64,000 nt of DNA from Haliscomenobacter sp. Its GTDB lineage: Bacteria > Bacteroidota > Bacteroidia > Chitinophagales > Saprospiraceae. The stretch is taken from positions 186,001-250,000 of the forward strand of contig JADJHZ010000002.1 in the NCBI GenBank assembly GCA_016707205.1, read 5' to 3'. The notes beneath the pieces were generated by a model. That model did no database searches. It saw only the letters and a program-made list of their open reading frames with translations, and was not told where the DNA came from. Both the position numbers and the translations under genes were made by a program. Positions within the stretch are counted from its first letter, which is position 1. The number at the start of each line of letters is the position of its first letter. This document shows, piece by piece, positions 1 to 8,889 of the stretch.

Positions 1-444
1 ATACAGGAGGTATAAAAACCAGGAGGGATGCAGCCCGCGGCCCTCGTACTCGCGGAAAAACTGGAAAAACAGATTGTCGTTAAAAAATCCCGCAAACGCT
101 TTGAACAGGATGCCCCGGAAAAGGGTGATCAAAAACGTCAGAAGCAGTAAGATTACCAGGGTAACCGTTAACCGAATCTGGCCCAACTGGACTTGGGGGT
201 TGGCAAGAACGCGAATTTTGGCGCGTATGGGCTTGGAAGGCAAAGGCAAGCCGGTAGCGATCTGGTCTTTTGGCCAAACCCGGAGTTCGAAGGGATTGTT
301 GAGGTCTGCGGAGGGAAATCCGGACTCCGGAAAGCTATCGGACTCCATCCGGTAGCGCAGGTCAAACGGATTCATTACCGTTTGTGCGGAAGCGCCGCCA
401 ACCCAAACCACCCAACCCAACGCCAGAAGAAGAATCTGTTTCAA
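1..444 (-). CDS. DUF4271-like membrane protein, N-terminal part (cut by window edge)
   Basis: Only the first 148 codons are inside the window; the gene runs off the left edge. I chose a TTG start at 444 because it gives a good signal-like N-terminus (KQILLLALGWVVWVGG then ASAQ) and lies downstream of a promoter motif. The mature part contains the NPFDLR and NPFELR segments, then one clear transmembrane helix at about residues 99-115 (TVTLVILLLLTFLITLF) followed by a Phe-rich stretch. NPFDL motifs followed by membrane helices are typical of the DUF4271 family of Bacteroidota; its function is unknown to me. An ATG at codon 24 (MNPFDL) is an alternative start but would remove the signal peptide. 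It is divergent from the histidine kinase gene. Confidence 0.6.
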   Translation of the reverse strand, partial: MKQILLLALGWVVWVGGASAQTVMNPFDLRYRMESDSFPESGFPSADLNNPFELRVWPKDQIATGLPLPSKPIRAKIRVLANPQVQLGQIRLTVTLVILLLLTFLITLFRGILFKAFAGFFNDNLFFQFFREYEGRGLHPSWFLYLLY

Positions 445-469
445 GCTTATCTTTGTAAATTTATGGACG

Positions 470-477
470 CAAAGGTA
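470..477 (-). promoter_or_regulatory. Bacteroidota -7 promoter element TACCTTTG
   Basis: On the minus strand this reads TACCTTTG, an exact match to the TAnnTTTG -7 consensus of the primary sigma factor of Bacteroidota. It lies 25 nt upstream of the proposed TTG start of the DUF4271 gene. No good -33 TTG is visible. Confidence 0.5.
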
Positions 478-531
478 TAAAAAGCCTCCTTATAAGCAGC
501 ATTTAATGAACGTATTACCAGAGAGGAGATT

Positions 532-1818
532 ATGAAAGACCGCCAGATCATCCGGGTTATTCTGCTGGGCGTCGTTGCGATCATAGGGTTGTTAAGCCTT
601 CAAACCTATTGGGTAACCGCTTCCTGGCGTCTGAACGAAGCCGAATTTGATGAGAAGATCCACCGGGTGCTACTCAAGGTGGCTCGCTCCATGGCCCAAC
701 TCAACAGCGCGGAATTGCCCCAACGGGATTTGATCAAAAAGCGAAGTTCGAACTATTTTGTAGTGAATGTAGATAACGAGATTGACCCGCAAATGCTGGA
801 GTTTTTCCTCCAGAAAGAATTGGAAGCCGCCGCGCTCAATCTCGATTTCGAATACGCGGTATACGACTGTACCTCCAACCAAATGGTCTATGGGGATTAT
901 TGCAGTTTTGACCCCAACCGTACGCCCCCCGACCGGGCAACAGACCTTCCCGTGCACCTTGAGTTCACTTACTATTTTGGCGTCCGTTTCCCCACCAGGT
1001 TTTCCTACCTGATAGGCCTCACCAAGCTTTCCGGCATCCTCTCCGGGATTATGCTGCTTACCATTTTCTTTTTTGCCTATTCCATGATCGTCATCCTGCG
1101 GCAAAAACGGCTCACCGAGTTGCAAAAAGATTTTATCAACAACATGACCCACGAGTTCAAAACGCCCTTGGCCACTATGGAAATCGCAGCGGGGGTATTC
1201 CAACAGGCAGAAGAAGTGGCGCAAAACCCTCGCCTGGCCCGGTATGCCCATATACTCCGGGAACAAAACCAGCGGCTCACCAAACAAATTGACCGGGTGC
1301 TGCAGGTTGCCCGTTTTGAACGGAATCAATTTGAACTCCATTCCGAAGTATTGAGCCTCCACGAAGTGATCCGGGCAGTAGCCCAGGCGGAAGAATTGCG
1401 CTTCCTGGAAAAAAAAGGGATCCTGGAACTGCAGCTACAGGCCGGGCAGGATCGGGTCGTTGCCGACCGGCTCCATTTGTCCAATGTAATCCATAGCCTG
1501 TTGGACAACTCGCTCAAATATTCCGCTGCTGCTATTCGCGCCGAAATCCAAACCTCCAACGAGAACAATGCCGTCCAGGTTTTGATCGTTGATCATGGGA
1601 TTGGCATTGCTCCTGAACATCAGGCCCGGGTATTCGACAAATTTTACCGCGTCCCAACCGGAAACGTGCACAACGTCAAAGGCTTCGGCCTGGGGTTGTA
1701 CTACGTCAAAAGAATTTGCGAAGCACATGGATGGCGCGTTTCTTTAAAAAGCCAGCCGGGAGAAGGAACAACATTTCGGCTTCTGATCCCGCTTGCGCGT
1801 AAAAACCCAGGCCAATGA
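532..1818 (+). CDS. Two-component sensor histidine kinase (RprX-type)
   Basis: A membrane-bound kinase of 428 residues. A first transmembrane helix (about 7-30) is followed by a periplasmic sensor region to about residue 160 and a second helix at about 166-189, with no obvious HAMP domain. The HisKA box NNMTHEFKTPLATMEIA carries the phospho-acceptor His207. The HATPase_c domain follows, with its N box (LLDNSLKYS), DHGIGI and GFGLGLYYV motifs. The N-terminal pattern LQTYWV...FDEKIHRVL is typical of the RprX-like kinases of Bacteroidota. The start is preceded by AGAGAGGAG, an unusually strong Shine-Dalgarno sequence for this phylum. Its stop overlaps the response regulator start by 4 nt (ATGA), so the two are translationally coupled. 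The signal sensed cannot be read from sequence. Confidence 0.93.
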   Translation: MKDRQIIRVILLGVVAIIGLLSLQTYWVTASWRLNEAEFDEKIHRVLLKVARSMAQLNSAELPQRDLIKKRSSNYFVVNVDNEIDPQMLEFFLQKELEAAALNLDFEYAVYDCTSNQMVYGDYCSFDPNRTPPDRATDLPVHLEFTYYFGVRFPTRFSYLIGLTKLSGILSGIMLLTIFFFAYSMIVILRQKRLTELQKDFINNMTHEFKTPLATMEIAAGVFQQAEEVAQNPRLARYAHILREQNQRLTKQIDRVLQVARFERNQFELHSEVLSLHEVIRAVAQAEELRFLEKKGILELQLQAGQDRVVADRLHLSNVIHSLLDNSLKYSAAAIRAEIQTSNENNAVQVLIVDHGIGIAPEHQARVFDKFYRVPTGNVHNVKGFGLGLYYVKRICEAHGWRVSLKSQPGEGTTFRLLIPLARKNPGQ

Positions 1819-2504
1819 AAGCCCACCTTTTATATGTCGAAGACGATGCAGACCTGAGTTTCGTGACCCGCGACAATCTCGAGCTGCACGATTACAAAAT
1901 CACCTGCTGCGACAATGGAAAAAGCGCCCTGGATTTGATCCAGACCGCCGCCTTTGATCTTTGCATTCTGGATGTTATGCTTCCGGAAATCGACGGCTTT
2001 ACCCTTGCCACGGAGATCCGAAAGATCAACCAGCAAGTGCCGATCCTCTTTCTGACCGCCAAATCCCTACCGGAAGACCGCCTCCACGGGCTGCGCATCG
2101 GGGGCGACGATTACCTTACCAAGCCGTTCAGCATGGAGGAACTGCTTCTGAAAATCGATATTTTTTTAAAAAGAAGGCATTTGGCGGACCCTTTACCCTC
2201 GGGAGTTAATTCAATCGGACGTTATGTCCTGGATTATTCCAATCTGCTCCTTCACCTTCCGGGCGCCTCCGAACGGCGGCTCACCCAAAAAGAGGCCGAC
2301 CTGCTGAGGCTCCTCTCCGAAAAACGCAACCTGGTCGTCCGCAGGTCCGCTATTCTGGAAGCGATCTGGGGCGAAGACGACTATTTCCTGGGGCGGAGCC
2401 TCGACGTGTTCATTTCCCGCCTTCGCAAATACCTGAAAGAAGACCCTGATATCCGGATTGAAAATGTGCACGGGATTGGATTCCAATTTATGTGCCCGGA
2501 ATAA
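1815..2504 (+). CDS. OmpR-family response regulator (RprY-type)
   Basis: A DNA-binding regulator of 229 residues. The receiver domain (1-120) has the acidic pair Glu9-Asp10/Asp11, phospho-acceptor Asp53 in LDVMLPEIDG and the conserved Lys in YLTKPF. A winged-helix Trans_reg_C domain follows from about residue 132 (LTQKEADLLRLL, LDVFISRLRKYL, VHGIGFQF). It starts inside the last codons of the upstream kinase and is its cognate partner. Target genes are unknown. The next gene has its own promoter. Confidence 0.94.
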   Translation: MKAHLLYVEDDADLSFVTRDNLELHDYKITCCDNGKSALDLIQTAAFDLCILDVMLPEIDGFTLATEIRKINQQVPILFLTAKSLPEDRLHGLRIGGDDYLTKPFSMEELLLKIDIFLKRRHLADPLPSGVNSIGRYVLDYSNLLLHLPGASERRLTQKEADLLRLLSEKRNLVVRRSAILEAIWGEDDYFLGRSLDVFISRLRKYLKEDPDIRIENVHGIGFQFMCPE

Positions 2505-2522
2505 CGCAAATGATTTAAAATT

Positions 2523-2553
2523 TTGATAATCCGGGGCAAAGCATTTACATTTG
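2523..2553 (+). promoter_or_regulatory. Promoter of the PpiD-like gene (TTG-N20-TACATTTG)
   Basis: A -33 TTG at 2523-2525 and a -7 TACATTTG at 2546-2553 are separated by 20 nt, matching the Bacteroidota consensus. It lies between the response regulator stop and the foldase start at 2616, leaving a leader of about 55 nt. Confidence 0.75.
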
Positions 2554-2615
2554 CACAGATTTTTTCAAACCGTACCTTATTGCATTACAGAGTTTCATAA
2601 AACACACTTGTTCAA

Positions 2616-4715
2616 ATGGCGCTTATTAGTCAAATCAGGAAGCACGGAGCATGGGTCATGGTCATCATGATTGCCTTGGGCGTAGGAGGATTTATTTTAA
2701 TGGATATGACCGTTGGGCAGACGAGCCTTTTTGGCAGCGCTCAGCCTACCTTGGGCAAAATCAGCGGCACGAAAATAAAGGTCCAGGAATTTTCCAATAT
2801 CGAAGCATTGCTCGGCTCCACCGCCGATCCGTATTCCAGAAGGAGTTCTCTTTGGAATTTCCTCGTCGAGGAAATTCTGATCAATAAAGAGGCTAACGCG
2901 TTGGGACTCGCGATCAGCGACGCCGAACTTATCGACCTTCAATACGGGCCCGAACCCAGCCCGATCATTCAGCAGCGATTCGCCGATCCGTTGACCCAGC
3001 AACTCAACCGGGAGCAATTAAACGGCCTCCGGCAGATGATCGACCAGGGTACGGCAGATGCCCAGCTAAAAGCGTTCTGGGAATTCCAGGAAAAAGAAAT
3101 TATCAAAGACCGCCTCCAGTCCAAACTAGGCGCTTTGGTGGCCAAAGCGCTGTACGTGCCTTCCTGGATGGCAGAGCAAGCCAACCGGGAACAGACGCAG
3201 ATGTTTTCTGCCGACTACGTGAAAGTTCCATTCGAAGCCATCGACAATGCCGACGTTGCGCTGGAGGATGCCGATTTTGAGGCCTATATTAAAGAAAATG
3301 CCGAACTGCTCAAAACTAAGGAAGAACGCCGCAAAATCCAGTATGTTTCTTTCGACGTGCGGCCTTCCAAAGCCGATTCTACTGCCCTTGAGCAGGAACT
3401 GAACGACCTGGTCGCCGAATTCGATACGACCTCCAACGACACCTCCTTTGTAGAGCGCAACCTGGGCGTGATGGATAAAGCCTTCCTGAAGAAGGAAGAG
3501 CTTAGCCCCGCTTTTGCCGATACGTTGTTTAAACTTTCCATTGGGGCCGTTTTTGGACCCTATATCGATGGCAACACCTACCGGCTCACTAAAGTGCTCG
3601 ATCGCAACATCATTCCGGATTCCGTGCGTTCCCGCCATATTCTCCTGCCAGCCCAGGATCAGGTATCCCTTTCTATTTCACAAGGCCGTATCGATAGTAT
3701 CAAGCAAGTGATTGAGGAAGGGAAAACTACGTTCGAAGCGATGGCCGCTCAATTTGGCACCGACGGCACGGCTACCAAAGGCGGAGACCTCGATTATGCC
3801 GGCATGGGGATGATGGTCAAGCCTTTCAACGACCTGATCTTCTTCGAAGCGGAAGTCGGTAAGCTCTACACGGTCATCACGGAGTTTGGAGTTCATTTGG
3901 TGGAAGTGACGGACAAAAAGTTCATCAACAACACCCAGGGCATCCGGTTGGCCACGATCAGCAAAACGATCCTGCCTTCTGAAGACACCCGGGGGACTCG
4001 CTACGATGAGGCGCTCGCCTTTTTAAGCAAAACCCGCACCCTGGATGCGCTTTCGAAGGAAGCTAAGAAGAAAAAACTCACCCTGGAAACCGCTCCGCCC
4101 GTAACGGCTAACGACGCGGTGTTAGGCCCTCTGGGCCCTGGCCAGCAAAGCCGTGAAATCATAAAATGGGCCTTCTCCGCCGACCAGGGGGATGTATCCA
4201 ACGTAATTTACGTTTACACCGATCCGGTAGAGAACTACGATAACCGCTACGTCATCGCCGCACTGCAGAGCGTTCAGAAAAAAGGTGTTCCCGCTGTAAA
4301 AGATATTAAAGCGGACATTGAGCCCGTGGTGATCAACCGGAAAAAAGGCGAAATGATCAGCCAGAGACTTAAAGGGAAGAATCTGACTGCCGCCTCAGGG
4401 GAATTTTCCATCCCGATCGATACCATTGCGGGGTTGAATTTCGGGATGACCTTTATTCCCGAGTTAGGTAACGAGCCTAAGCTTTTAGGGAAAATTGCCA
4501 CCCTGGAACAAGGTAAAACAACCGAGCCCATTATTGGGAACGGCGGCGTTTACGTTGCTCGTGTCATCCTGAAAACAAACCCTTCCGCTCTGGCCAACTT
4601 GCCCGAAATGCGAAACTCCCTTTCTGTTGGGCCCAGAGCCCAGGTTTCTGCCGTGCTTATGGAGGCCATTAAGAATAGTTCCAAAATCAAGGACAACCGG
4701 GCTAAATACTTTTAA
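2616..4715 (+). CDS. ppiD: PpiD/SurA-like periplasmic peptidyl-prolyl isomerase
   Basis: A membrane-anchored folding factor of 699 residues. A short cytoplasmic start (MALISQIRKHG) is followed by one transmembrane helix at about 12-31, then a SurA_N-like chaperone region (about 40-230). A parvulin domain starts near residue 333 (SRHILLP ... FEAMAAQFGTDGTATKGGDLDY ... EFGVHLVEVTD). The long C-terminal part is as in Bacteroidota proteins annotated SurA N-terminal domain-containing or PpiD. The role is to assist folding of exported and outer-membrane proteins. The architecture is PpiD-like, not soluble SurA. Expressed from its own promoter, and a rho-independent terminator follows. Confidence 0.9.
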   Translation: MALISQIRKHGAWVMVIMIALGVGGFILMDMTVGQTSLFGSAQPTLGKISGTKIKVQEFSNIEALLGSTADPYSRRSSLWNFLVEEILINKEANALGLAISDAELIDLQYGPEPSPIIQQRFADPLTQQLNREQLNGLRQMIDQGTADAQLKAFWEFQEKEIIKDRLQSKLGALVAKALYVPSWMAEQANREQTQMFSADYVKVPFEAIDNADVALEDADFEAYIKENAELLKTKEERRKIQYVSFDVRPSKADSTALEQELNDLVAEFDTTSNDTSFVERNLGVMDKAFLKKEELSPAFADTLFKLSIGAVFGPYIDGNTYRLTKVLDRNIIPDSVRSRHILLPAQDQVSLSISQGRIDSIKQVIEEGKTTFEAMAAQFGTDGTATKGGDLDYAGMGMMVKPFNDLIFFEAEVGKLYTVITEFGVHLVEVTDKKFINNTQGIRLATISKTILPSEDTRGTRYDEALAFLSKTRTLDALSKEAKKKKLTLETAPPVTANDAVLGPLGPGQQSREIIKWAFSADQGDVSNVIYVYTDPVENYDNRYVIAALQSVQKKGVPAVKDIKADIEPVVINRKKGEMISQRLKGKNLTAASGEFSIPIDTIAGLNFGMTFIPELGNEPKLLGKIATLEQGKTTEPIIGNGGVYVARVILKTNPSALANLPEMRNSLSVGPRAQVSAVLMEAIKNSSKIKDNRAKYF

Positions 4716-4757
4716 ATACCCGGGGAAATCCCCCGAGACCCTATTGCGAAAAGCCGT

Positions 4758-4822
4758 CAGAGGGCCGTTTCCAAAAGCGCAAAATCCAGCGCCAGGGGAA
4801 CGGCCCTCTGCTTTTTACCCAA
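4758..4822 (+). terminator. Rho-independent terminator after ppiD
   Basis: A 12-bp perfect stem, CAGAGGGCCGTT (4758-4769) and AACGGCCCTCTG (4799-4810), is followed by CTTTTT. The 29-nt loop is long but the stem is GC-rich. It lies 43 nt after the ppiD stop. Confidence 0.7.
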
Positions 4823-4848
4823 TGCCCTCGTTTTGGGAATGGGAAAAA

Positions 4849-4879
4849 TTGGCGCTTTTTGATTTTTTACCCATATTTG
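4849..4879 (+). promoter_or_regulatory. Possible promoter for a short transcript (TTG-N20-CATATTTG)
   Basis: TTG at 4849-4851 and CATATTTG at 4872-4879 have the ideal 20-nt spacing; the -7 box deviates from TAnnTTTG only in the first base. It precedes a 43-codon reading frame and a strong hairpin. Confidence 0.4.
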
Positions 4880-4921
4880 CGTCGGAAAACCGGATGGTCG
4901 CACCCAAAAAATAGCGCAAAC

Positions 4922-5053
4922 ATGTCAGAAATTGAAAGCGTTGGCCGAAAAGGATATTGCCTGCTCTCCCTTTTTATTTTCTTGTTCTTGTTCGTACTCT
5001 TACTTATCTACTTATATCAGCGGAATTTCTCCGGCGTTCCTGAAGTCCTGTAA
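4922..5053 (+). CDS. Possible 43-residue single-span membrane miniprotein
   Basis: I do not recognise this. The frame MSEIESVGRKGYC is followed by a helix of about 20 hydrophobic residues (LLSLFIFLFLFVLLLIYLY) and a short polar tail QRNFSGVPEVL. It sits between a plausible promoter at 4849-4879 and a strong terminator beginning 20 nt after its stop, which is why I list it. No convincing ribosome-binding site is visible, and T-rich DNA encodes hydrophobic residues by chance, so it may instead be a non-coding transcript or nothing. Confidence 0.3.
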   Translation: MSEIESVGRKGYCLLSLFIFLFLFVLLLIYLYQRNFSGVPEVL

Positions 5054-5072
5054 ACCAGGAACGGTATATAAG

Positions 5073-5130
5073 AAAAACAAAGCGCATGACTTGAGCCTGG
5101 AATCAGGCTCAAGTCATGCGCTTTGTTTTT
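5073..5130. terminator. 27-bp perfect bidirectional terminator
   Basis: The arms 5073-5099 and 5104-5130 are perfectly complementary over 27 bp with a 4-nt loop (GAAT), and carry A5 on the left and T5 on the right. It can end transcription from both sides: the short plus-strand unit and the minus-strand CotH-like gene, whose stop is at 5162. Confidence 0.9.
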
Positions 5131-5161
5131 CCTTTGCGCTTTAAGGCAGCTTCCTGCCCGG

Positions 5162-6238
5162 CTAGTTCGAACTTGGTTTGAGCTCTCCGATGAACTGCCC
5201 GAGACCGTTTTTCCGGTCGAGGATCTCGAAAAAGCTGTTCAGGTAGCCTAAAATGTCTTTTTTTGACAGGGCGTCCAGGTGCGGGAATTTTTCGCAATAC
5301 TCCAGGATTTCCGGCTTGCGCTCGGAGAAAAACTTATTGAGGAGAACAAGTTCAGAGGAGGTACAATCCAGCCCCTGATAATGCCGCTCCCGAACGTCTT
5401 TGATGGGCAAGCTCTCGTGCGGGACCGCATACGGAGCGGAGACGACGCCCGCGTAGTCAAAATCATAGGGAATAGGCATCACTTTCCGGAGTTCGGGGAA
5501 ATTCATAAACCGCACATTATGCAGGTTGCCGAAGCTCCAGTCCGTATTCCCTACCATGTACTGGAAAACGAAGAAGCGCAACAAATGCTCCCGAAGAAAC
5601 CGGCTTGCATTTTTAATGGGCTCTTCGGTGATCTCTCCGTTAAGCCGCTGGCTGAGCTGGCCGTCGTCTTCAAGAAAAAAGCCATACTTCAGGTGCTGTT
5701 TAGAGGTATCCCTGGAGTCGATGACCTGCATTTTCAATAATTTCACCCGGTAGCTATAGGGAGAAATGAGGTTATACAACCGGTAGACCAGATATTCCCG
5801 GTACAGCCATTGTTCGTACGCTTTTCCCGGCTTACATTGCCAAACCACTTTCATCTCATTGAACTTGGAGAACCCAAGAGTATCCAGCGTCTTTTTCTTG
5901 AACTTCACTTTGATAGGAGGATGGCTACAGATCTCCTTCCGGGTAATGCCCCGGGCTTTGATTTCCAGGTTATGATCTACCATCGTACCGCCAGGGATCT
6001 GGAACTGGATATGCGCCGGTTGATAGGCTTCGACCGTGCGCTTTTTCATCAACATGCCCAGGTCGGTTGTCAGGTTGATTTCCAGGATGTCGTCCTGCGT
6101 GGCAAATAGAGCGTCAAACAGGCTTTGCCTGCCCAAGGAATCAGGAATTGAAGGAAATGGCTCCACCTGCCCGAAGACAATCAGCGGAAGCAAGTTCAGG
6201 ATAACACAGGCAAATTTGCCAAAAGTGAAAGTGCGCAT
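5162..6238 (-). CDS. CotH-kinase-like secreted protein
   Basis: A protein of 358 residues with an N-terminal signal peptide (RTFTFGKFACVILNLLPLIVFG, cut near GQ). The C-terminal half has YMVGNTDWSFGNLHNVRF and, about 20 residues later, IPYDFDYAG. These resemble the catalytic-loop and Asp motifs of CotH-type atypical kinases (GxxDxxxxN and PxDxD), which phosphorylate spore coat proteins in Bacillus and are widespread elsewhere. I therefore infer a CotH-like fold; enzymatic activity is not established. The start at 6238 gives a clean signal peptide; an upstream in-frame ATG at 6355 would overlap the acyl-CoA ligase gene. It follows that ligase gene by 8 nt and is probably cotranscribed with it. 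Confidence 0.6.
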   Translation of the reverse strand: MRTFTFGKFACVILNLLPLIVFGQVEPFPSIPDSLGRQSLFDALFATQDDILEINLTTDLGMLMKKRTVEAYQPAHIQFQIPGGTMVDHNLEIKARGITRKEICSHPPIKVKFKKKTLDTLGFSKFNEMKVVWQCKPGKAYEQWLYREYLVYRLYNLISPYSYRVKLLKMQVIDSRDTSKQHLKYGFFLEDDGQLSQRLNGEITEEPIKNASRFLREHLLRFFVFQYMVGNTDWSFGNLHNVRFMNFPELRKVMPIPYDFDYAGVVSAPYAVPHESLPIKDVRERHYQGLDCTSSELVLLNKFFSERKPEILEYCEKFPHLDALSKKDILGYLNSFFEILDRKNGLGQFIGELKPSSN

Positions 6239-6246
6239 GGTGATTT

Positions 6247-8040
6247 TTATTTTAGGGAACCAAATAATGCCTCTATTTCCGATTGATATGCTGCCGCAAT
6301 AAACTTCCGCCGGATCTTCATAGTCGGCGTTAATTCGCCTTGGGTTTCCGTCCATGGGTCGGGCAGCAGTTTAAAGGCTTTAATTTGTTCAAATTTGGGG
6401 ATTTCAAGGTTTATTTTCTCTATTTCCGATTCAAACAGGCGTTGAATACGCAAATTTAACACCATGTAAGGCGGAGCCGTCCAGTGGATGCCATTATTCT
6501 TGCACCATTGTTCAAGGATTGGAAAGTCTGGCACGATGAGCGCGGCAACAAAAGGCTTGTTGGCTCCAACCACCATGACCTGGTCCACAAAAGCAGACGA
6601 TCTGATATCCTTCTCCAAAACCTGCGGAACCACAAATTTCCCCGAAGTCGTTTTAAAGATATCGTTTTTTCTGCCGCTTATCTGAAGAAACCGTTTATGG
6701 ACGAATTTCCCCAGGTCGCCTGTATGAAGCCATCCATCGGCGGTAATCACCTTTTCCGTCGATGCCTGGTCCTGGTAATATCCACGCATGACATTGGGCC
6801 CGCGCACCAGGATTTCTCCTTCTCCGGTTTCATTGGGCTCGGCAATGCGCACCTCAACGCCGGGCACGGGAATGCCTACCGTCCCAAACCGGACGCCTCC
6901 AGGCTCAAACCGGTTGAACGCTACCACTGGCGAGGTCTCCGTCAATCCATACCCTTCCCTGATCCGGATGCCGGCTGCCGCAAATAGCCTCCCCAATTCG
7001 GGAGAAAGCGCCGCCGCGCCGACGACGATTCCTTCCAGCTCGCCCCCCATTGCCTTTCTCCATCTTCGAAAAACCAATACCGAAGCTACAATCCATTGAA
7101 TGCGGTAAAGGGGCTCCATTCGGTATTCTTTATAGCGCTTTCCAATTTGGATTGCCCAGTTGACCAACTTGAGCGTTAAGCCGCCTTTTTTTTGCGCCTC
7201 CTGCAGCACAAAGCGGTAAAACCGGTCGATCACCAAAGGCACGGCGGTAAAATAATGCGGCCTGACTTCTTTCAATCCTTCCCACAACCGGTCGGCCCCT
7301 TCTAAATAGTAGACCGAAGCGCCTGCCGCCAGGTAAGTGTAGACGACCATCCGCTCAAAAATGTGCGTGAGCGGGAGGTAGCTCAGCGCGCGCTTTTCGC
7401 AATTGACCGGGATCAGGGTAATTACCGCTTTAATGTTACTGACCAAATTCCGGTGGCTAAGCATAACCCCTTTGGGGACTCCTGTTGTGCCCGACGTATA
7501 AAGAATAGTCGCCAGATCATCTTCGCCGATACTCGCGGCGAGTTCCAGAATGGCCGTTTGCTCCAAAGGGCTTATTGGGTTCAGAAGCGTAGGAAGATCG
7601 GGGAGGTTGGGATCGGCATGGATCATGCGCACCCATTCCAACGAAGGGATTTCTCCCCGGATTTGTTCCACTTGGTCAAATAAAGCGCTGCTTCCTACAA
7701 AGCAGGCACTCACCTGCGCATCCTGAAGGATATAGATCAGCTCTTCCGGAAGGATCGCCGCATGAACGGGCACGACCACAACCCCAATTTGCTGGAGCCC
7801 TAAGTCCAGAAACGTCCAGAACGGGCTGCCCCCCCGGCTCAAGATAGCGATCCGGTCGCCTTTTTCCAGGCCCTCCCGGATCATGGCAGCGCTTGCCCGG
7901 TTCACCATCTCTATGCACTCTGCCGTAGAAAACCCCTCCCATTCCAGGCCGGGTTTCCAGTTCAGGGCCCTGCTGTTGGGATAGCGATGGTTTTGGAAAG
8001 GAAGAAGGTCAATTAATCGCAGGAAATCCATGTTATTCAA
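6247..8040 (-). CDS. Long-chain fatty acid-CoA ligase (AMP-dependent synthetase)
   Basis: An adenylate-forming enzyme of 597 residues that activates a fatty acid with ATP and CoA. The P-loop motif TILYTSGTTGVPKGVMLSHR is at about 178-197, followed by YLPLTHIFER, REGYGLTETSPVV, GWLHTGDLGKF and GRKNDIFKTTSGKFV. The terminal catalytic lysine lies in LTPTMKIRRKF. Length and motifs fit the FadD15/long-chain acyl-CoA synthetase group. Chain-length preference is not predictable here. A second ATG three codons in is an alternative start. It is upstream of the CotH-like gene on the same strand. Confidence 0.93.
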   Translation of the reverse strand: MNNMDFLRLIDLLPFQNHRYPNSRALNWKPGLEWEGFSTAECIEMVNRASAAMIREGLEKGDRIAILSRGGSPFWTFLDLGLQQIGVVVVPVHAAILPEELIYILQDAQVSACFVGSSALFDQVEQIRGEIPSLEWVRMIHADPNLPDLPTLLNPISPLEQTAILELAASIGEDDLATILYTSGTTGVPKGVMLSHRNLVSNIKAVITLIPVNCEKRALSYLPLTHIFERMVVYTYLAAGASVYYLEGADRLWEGLKEVRPHYFTAVPLVIDRFYRFVLQEAQKKGGLTLKLVNWAIQIGKRYKEYRMEPLYRIQWIVASVLVFRRWRKAMGGELEGIVVGAAALSPELGRLFAAAGIRIREGYGLTETSPVVAFNRFEPGGVRFGTVGIPVPGVEVRIAEPNETGEGEILVRGPNVMRGYYQDQASTEKVITADGWLHTGDLGKFVHKRFLQISGRKNDIFKTTSGKFVVPQVLEKDIRSSAFVDQVMVVGANKPFVAALIVPDFPILEQWCKNNGIHWTAPPYMVLNLRIQRLFESEIEKINLEIPKFEQIKAFKLLPDPWTETQGELTPTMKIRRKFIAAAYQSEIEALFGSLK

Positions 8041-8168
8041 TAGAATTTCCTAAAAATAAAAAAACAGAATATAAAATTTGCTTCTTCCTATATGGAAACA
8101 AAAAAGAGTGTCATCGGGAAAGACCCCGGGACATAATAAACAAACCAAACGCCAGACGGCTACAAAGC

Positions 8169-8825
8169 CTACTGCAGCGAATCCGGCTCGATCACTTGGG
8201 GAACGATCGGGTGGGCTTCCCCAAAAATCCGCAAGGTCATCTTTGCCGTATTTTTCCACCCCTCCTGTTCCGGCTTTAACCCCCACTTCGTCAGGTCGAT
8301 CGGAAGATCTGCAGAGGAGAACGCGGCGATGTTTTCCGTGACGACGACCCGGACAGGAGCCAACATCCCTCTTTTTTTCTTCAATAAATGGACATTGAGG
8401 GATGCGTCGTGCGAGCTCAGCGCGGTGACCGCTTTGGCAGGTACCAGCTGAGCCAGTTGAATCGTTCCGGTTTTAAACCGGGACGATTGAAACATCTTTT
8501 TTCCGGTTTCCAAACCGGGGGCGCCCGCTTGATCGATCATTCGCTCCATATTCAGGACTACCTCACCGCCAACGATCCGGTCGGCCTCAATGAGGAGAGT
8601 CCCATCCATCATAGCCGTAATAAACCCAGGGTTCCCTCCCGGATTCAAAGGCTCCAATTGAAGAGAAAAGGAGCTGTGACCGGAGTTGACGGTATATTTC
8701 TGGGTGCGGGAGGACGTTTTTGGGCTGTACTTGTGCGTTGCGTAGGGGCTATTGGAATCATTCTGACAGGTAGTCAGGGCCATCATTAGGACGCCAAAGG
8801 CGGCAAGCTTTTGAAGATAGTTCAT
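8169..8825 (-). CDS. YceI-like lipoprotein
   Basis: A lipoprotein of 218 residues: the signal peptide LAAFGVLMMALTTC ends at a lipobox Cys. The rest resembles the YceI fold, with an opening strand KYTVNSGHSSFSLQ, a central VVLNMERMIDQ stretch and the closing DLTKWGLKP...TAKMTLRIFGEA segment. YceI proteins are lipocalin-like binders of isoprenoid-type lipids; the ligand here is unknown. I chose the ATG at 8825 and not the one at 8849 because the latter lies inside the -7 promoter box. The neighbouring upstream gene is a MerR-type regulator on the same strand. Confidence 0.7.
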   Translation of the reverse strand: MNYLQKLAAFGVLMMALTTCQNDSNSPYATHKYSPKTSSRTQKYTVNSGHSSFSLQLEPLNPGGNPGFITAMMDGTLLIEADRIVGGEVVLNMERMIDQAGAPGLETGKKMFQSSRFKTGTIQLAQLVPAKAVTALSSHDASLNVHLLKKKRGMLAPVRVVVTENIAAFSSADLPIDLTKWGLKPEQEGWKNTAKMTLRIFGEAHPIVPQVIEPDSLQ

Positions 8826-8846
8826 GAATTCTCGTTTTTTGCTGTG

Positions 8847-8878
8847 CAAAGCTAAAAAAGGGAATGGGATACGCCAAA
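8847..8878 (-). promoter_or_regulatory. Promoter of the YceI-like gene (TTTG-N20-TAGCTTTG)
   Basis: On the minus strand, TTTG (8875-8878) is followed after 20 nt by TAGCTTTG (8847-8854), a textbook Bacteroidota promoter. The -33 box sits just before the regulator gene stop at 8890, so the lipoprotein gene can be transcribed independently. It decides the start codon of the downstream gene. Confidence 0.75.
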
Positions 8879-8889
8879 TTTTGGCGCGT

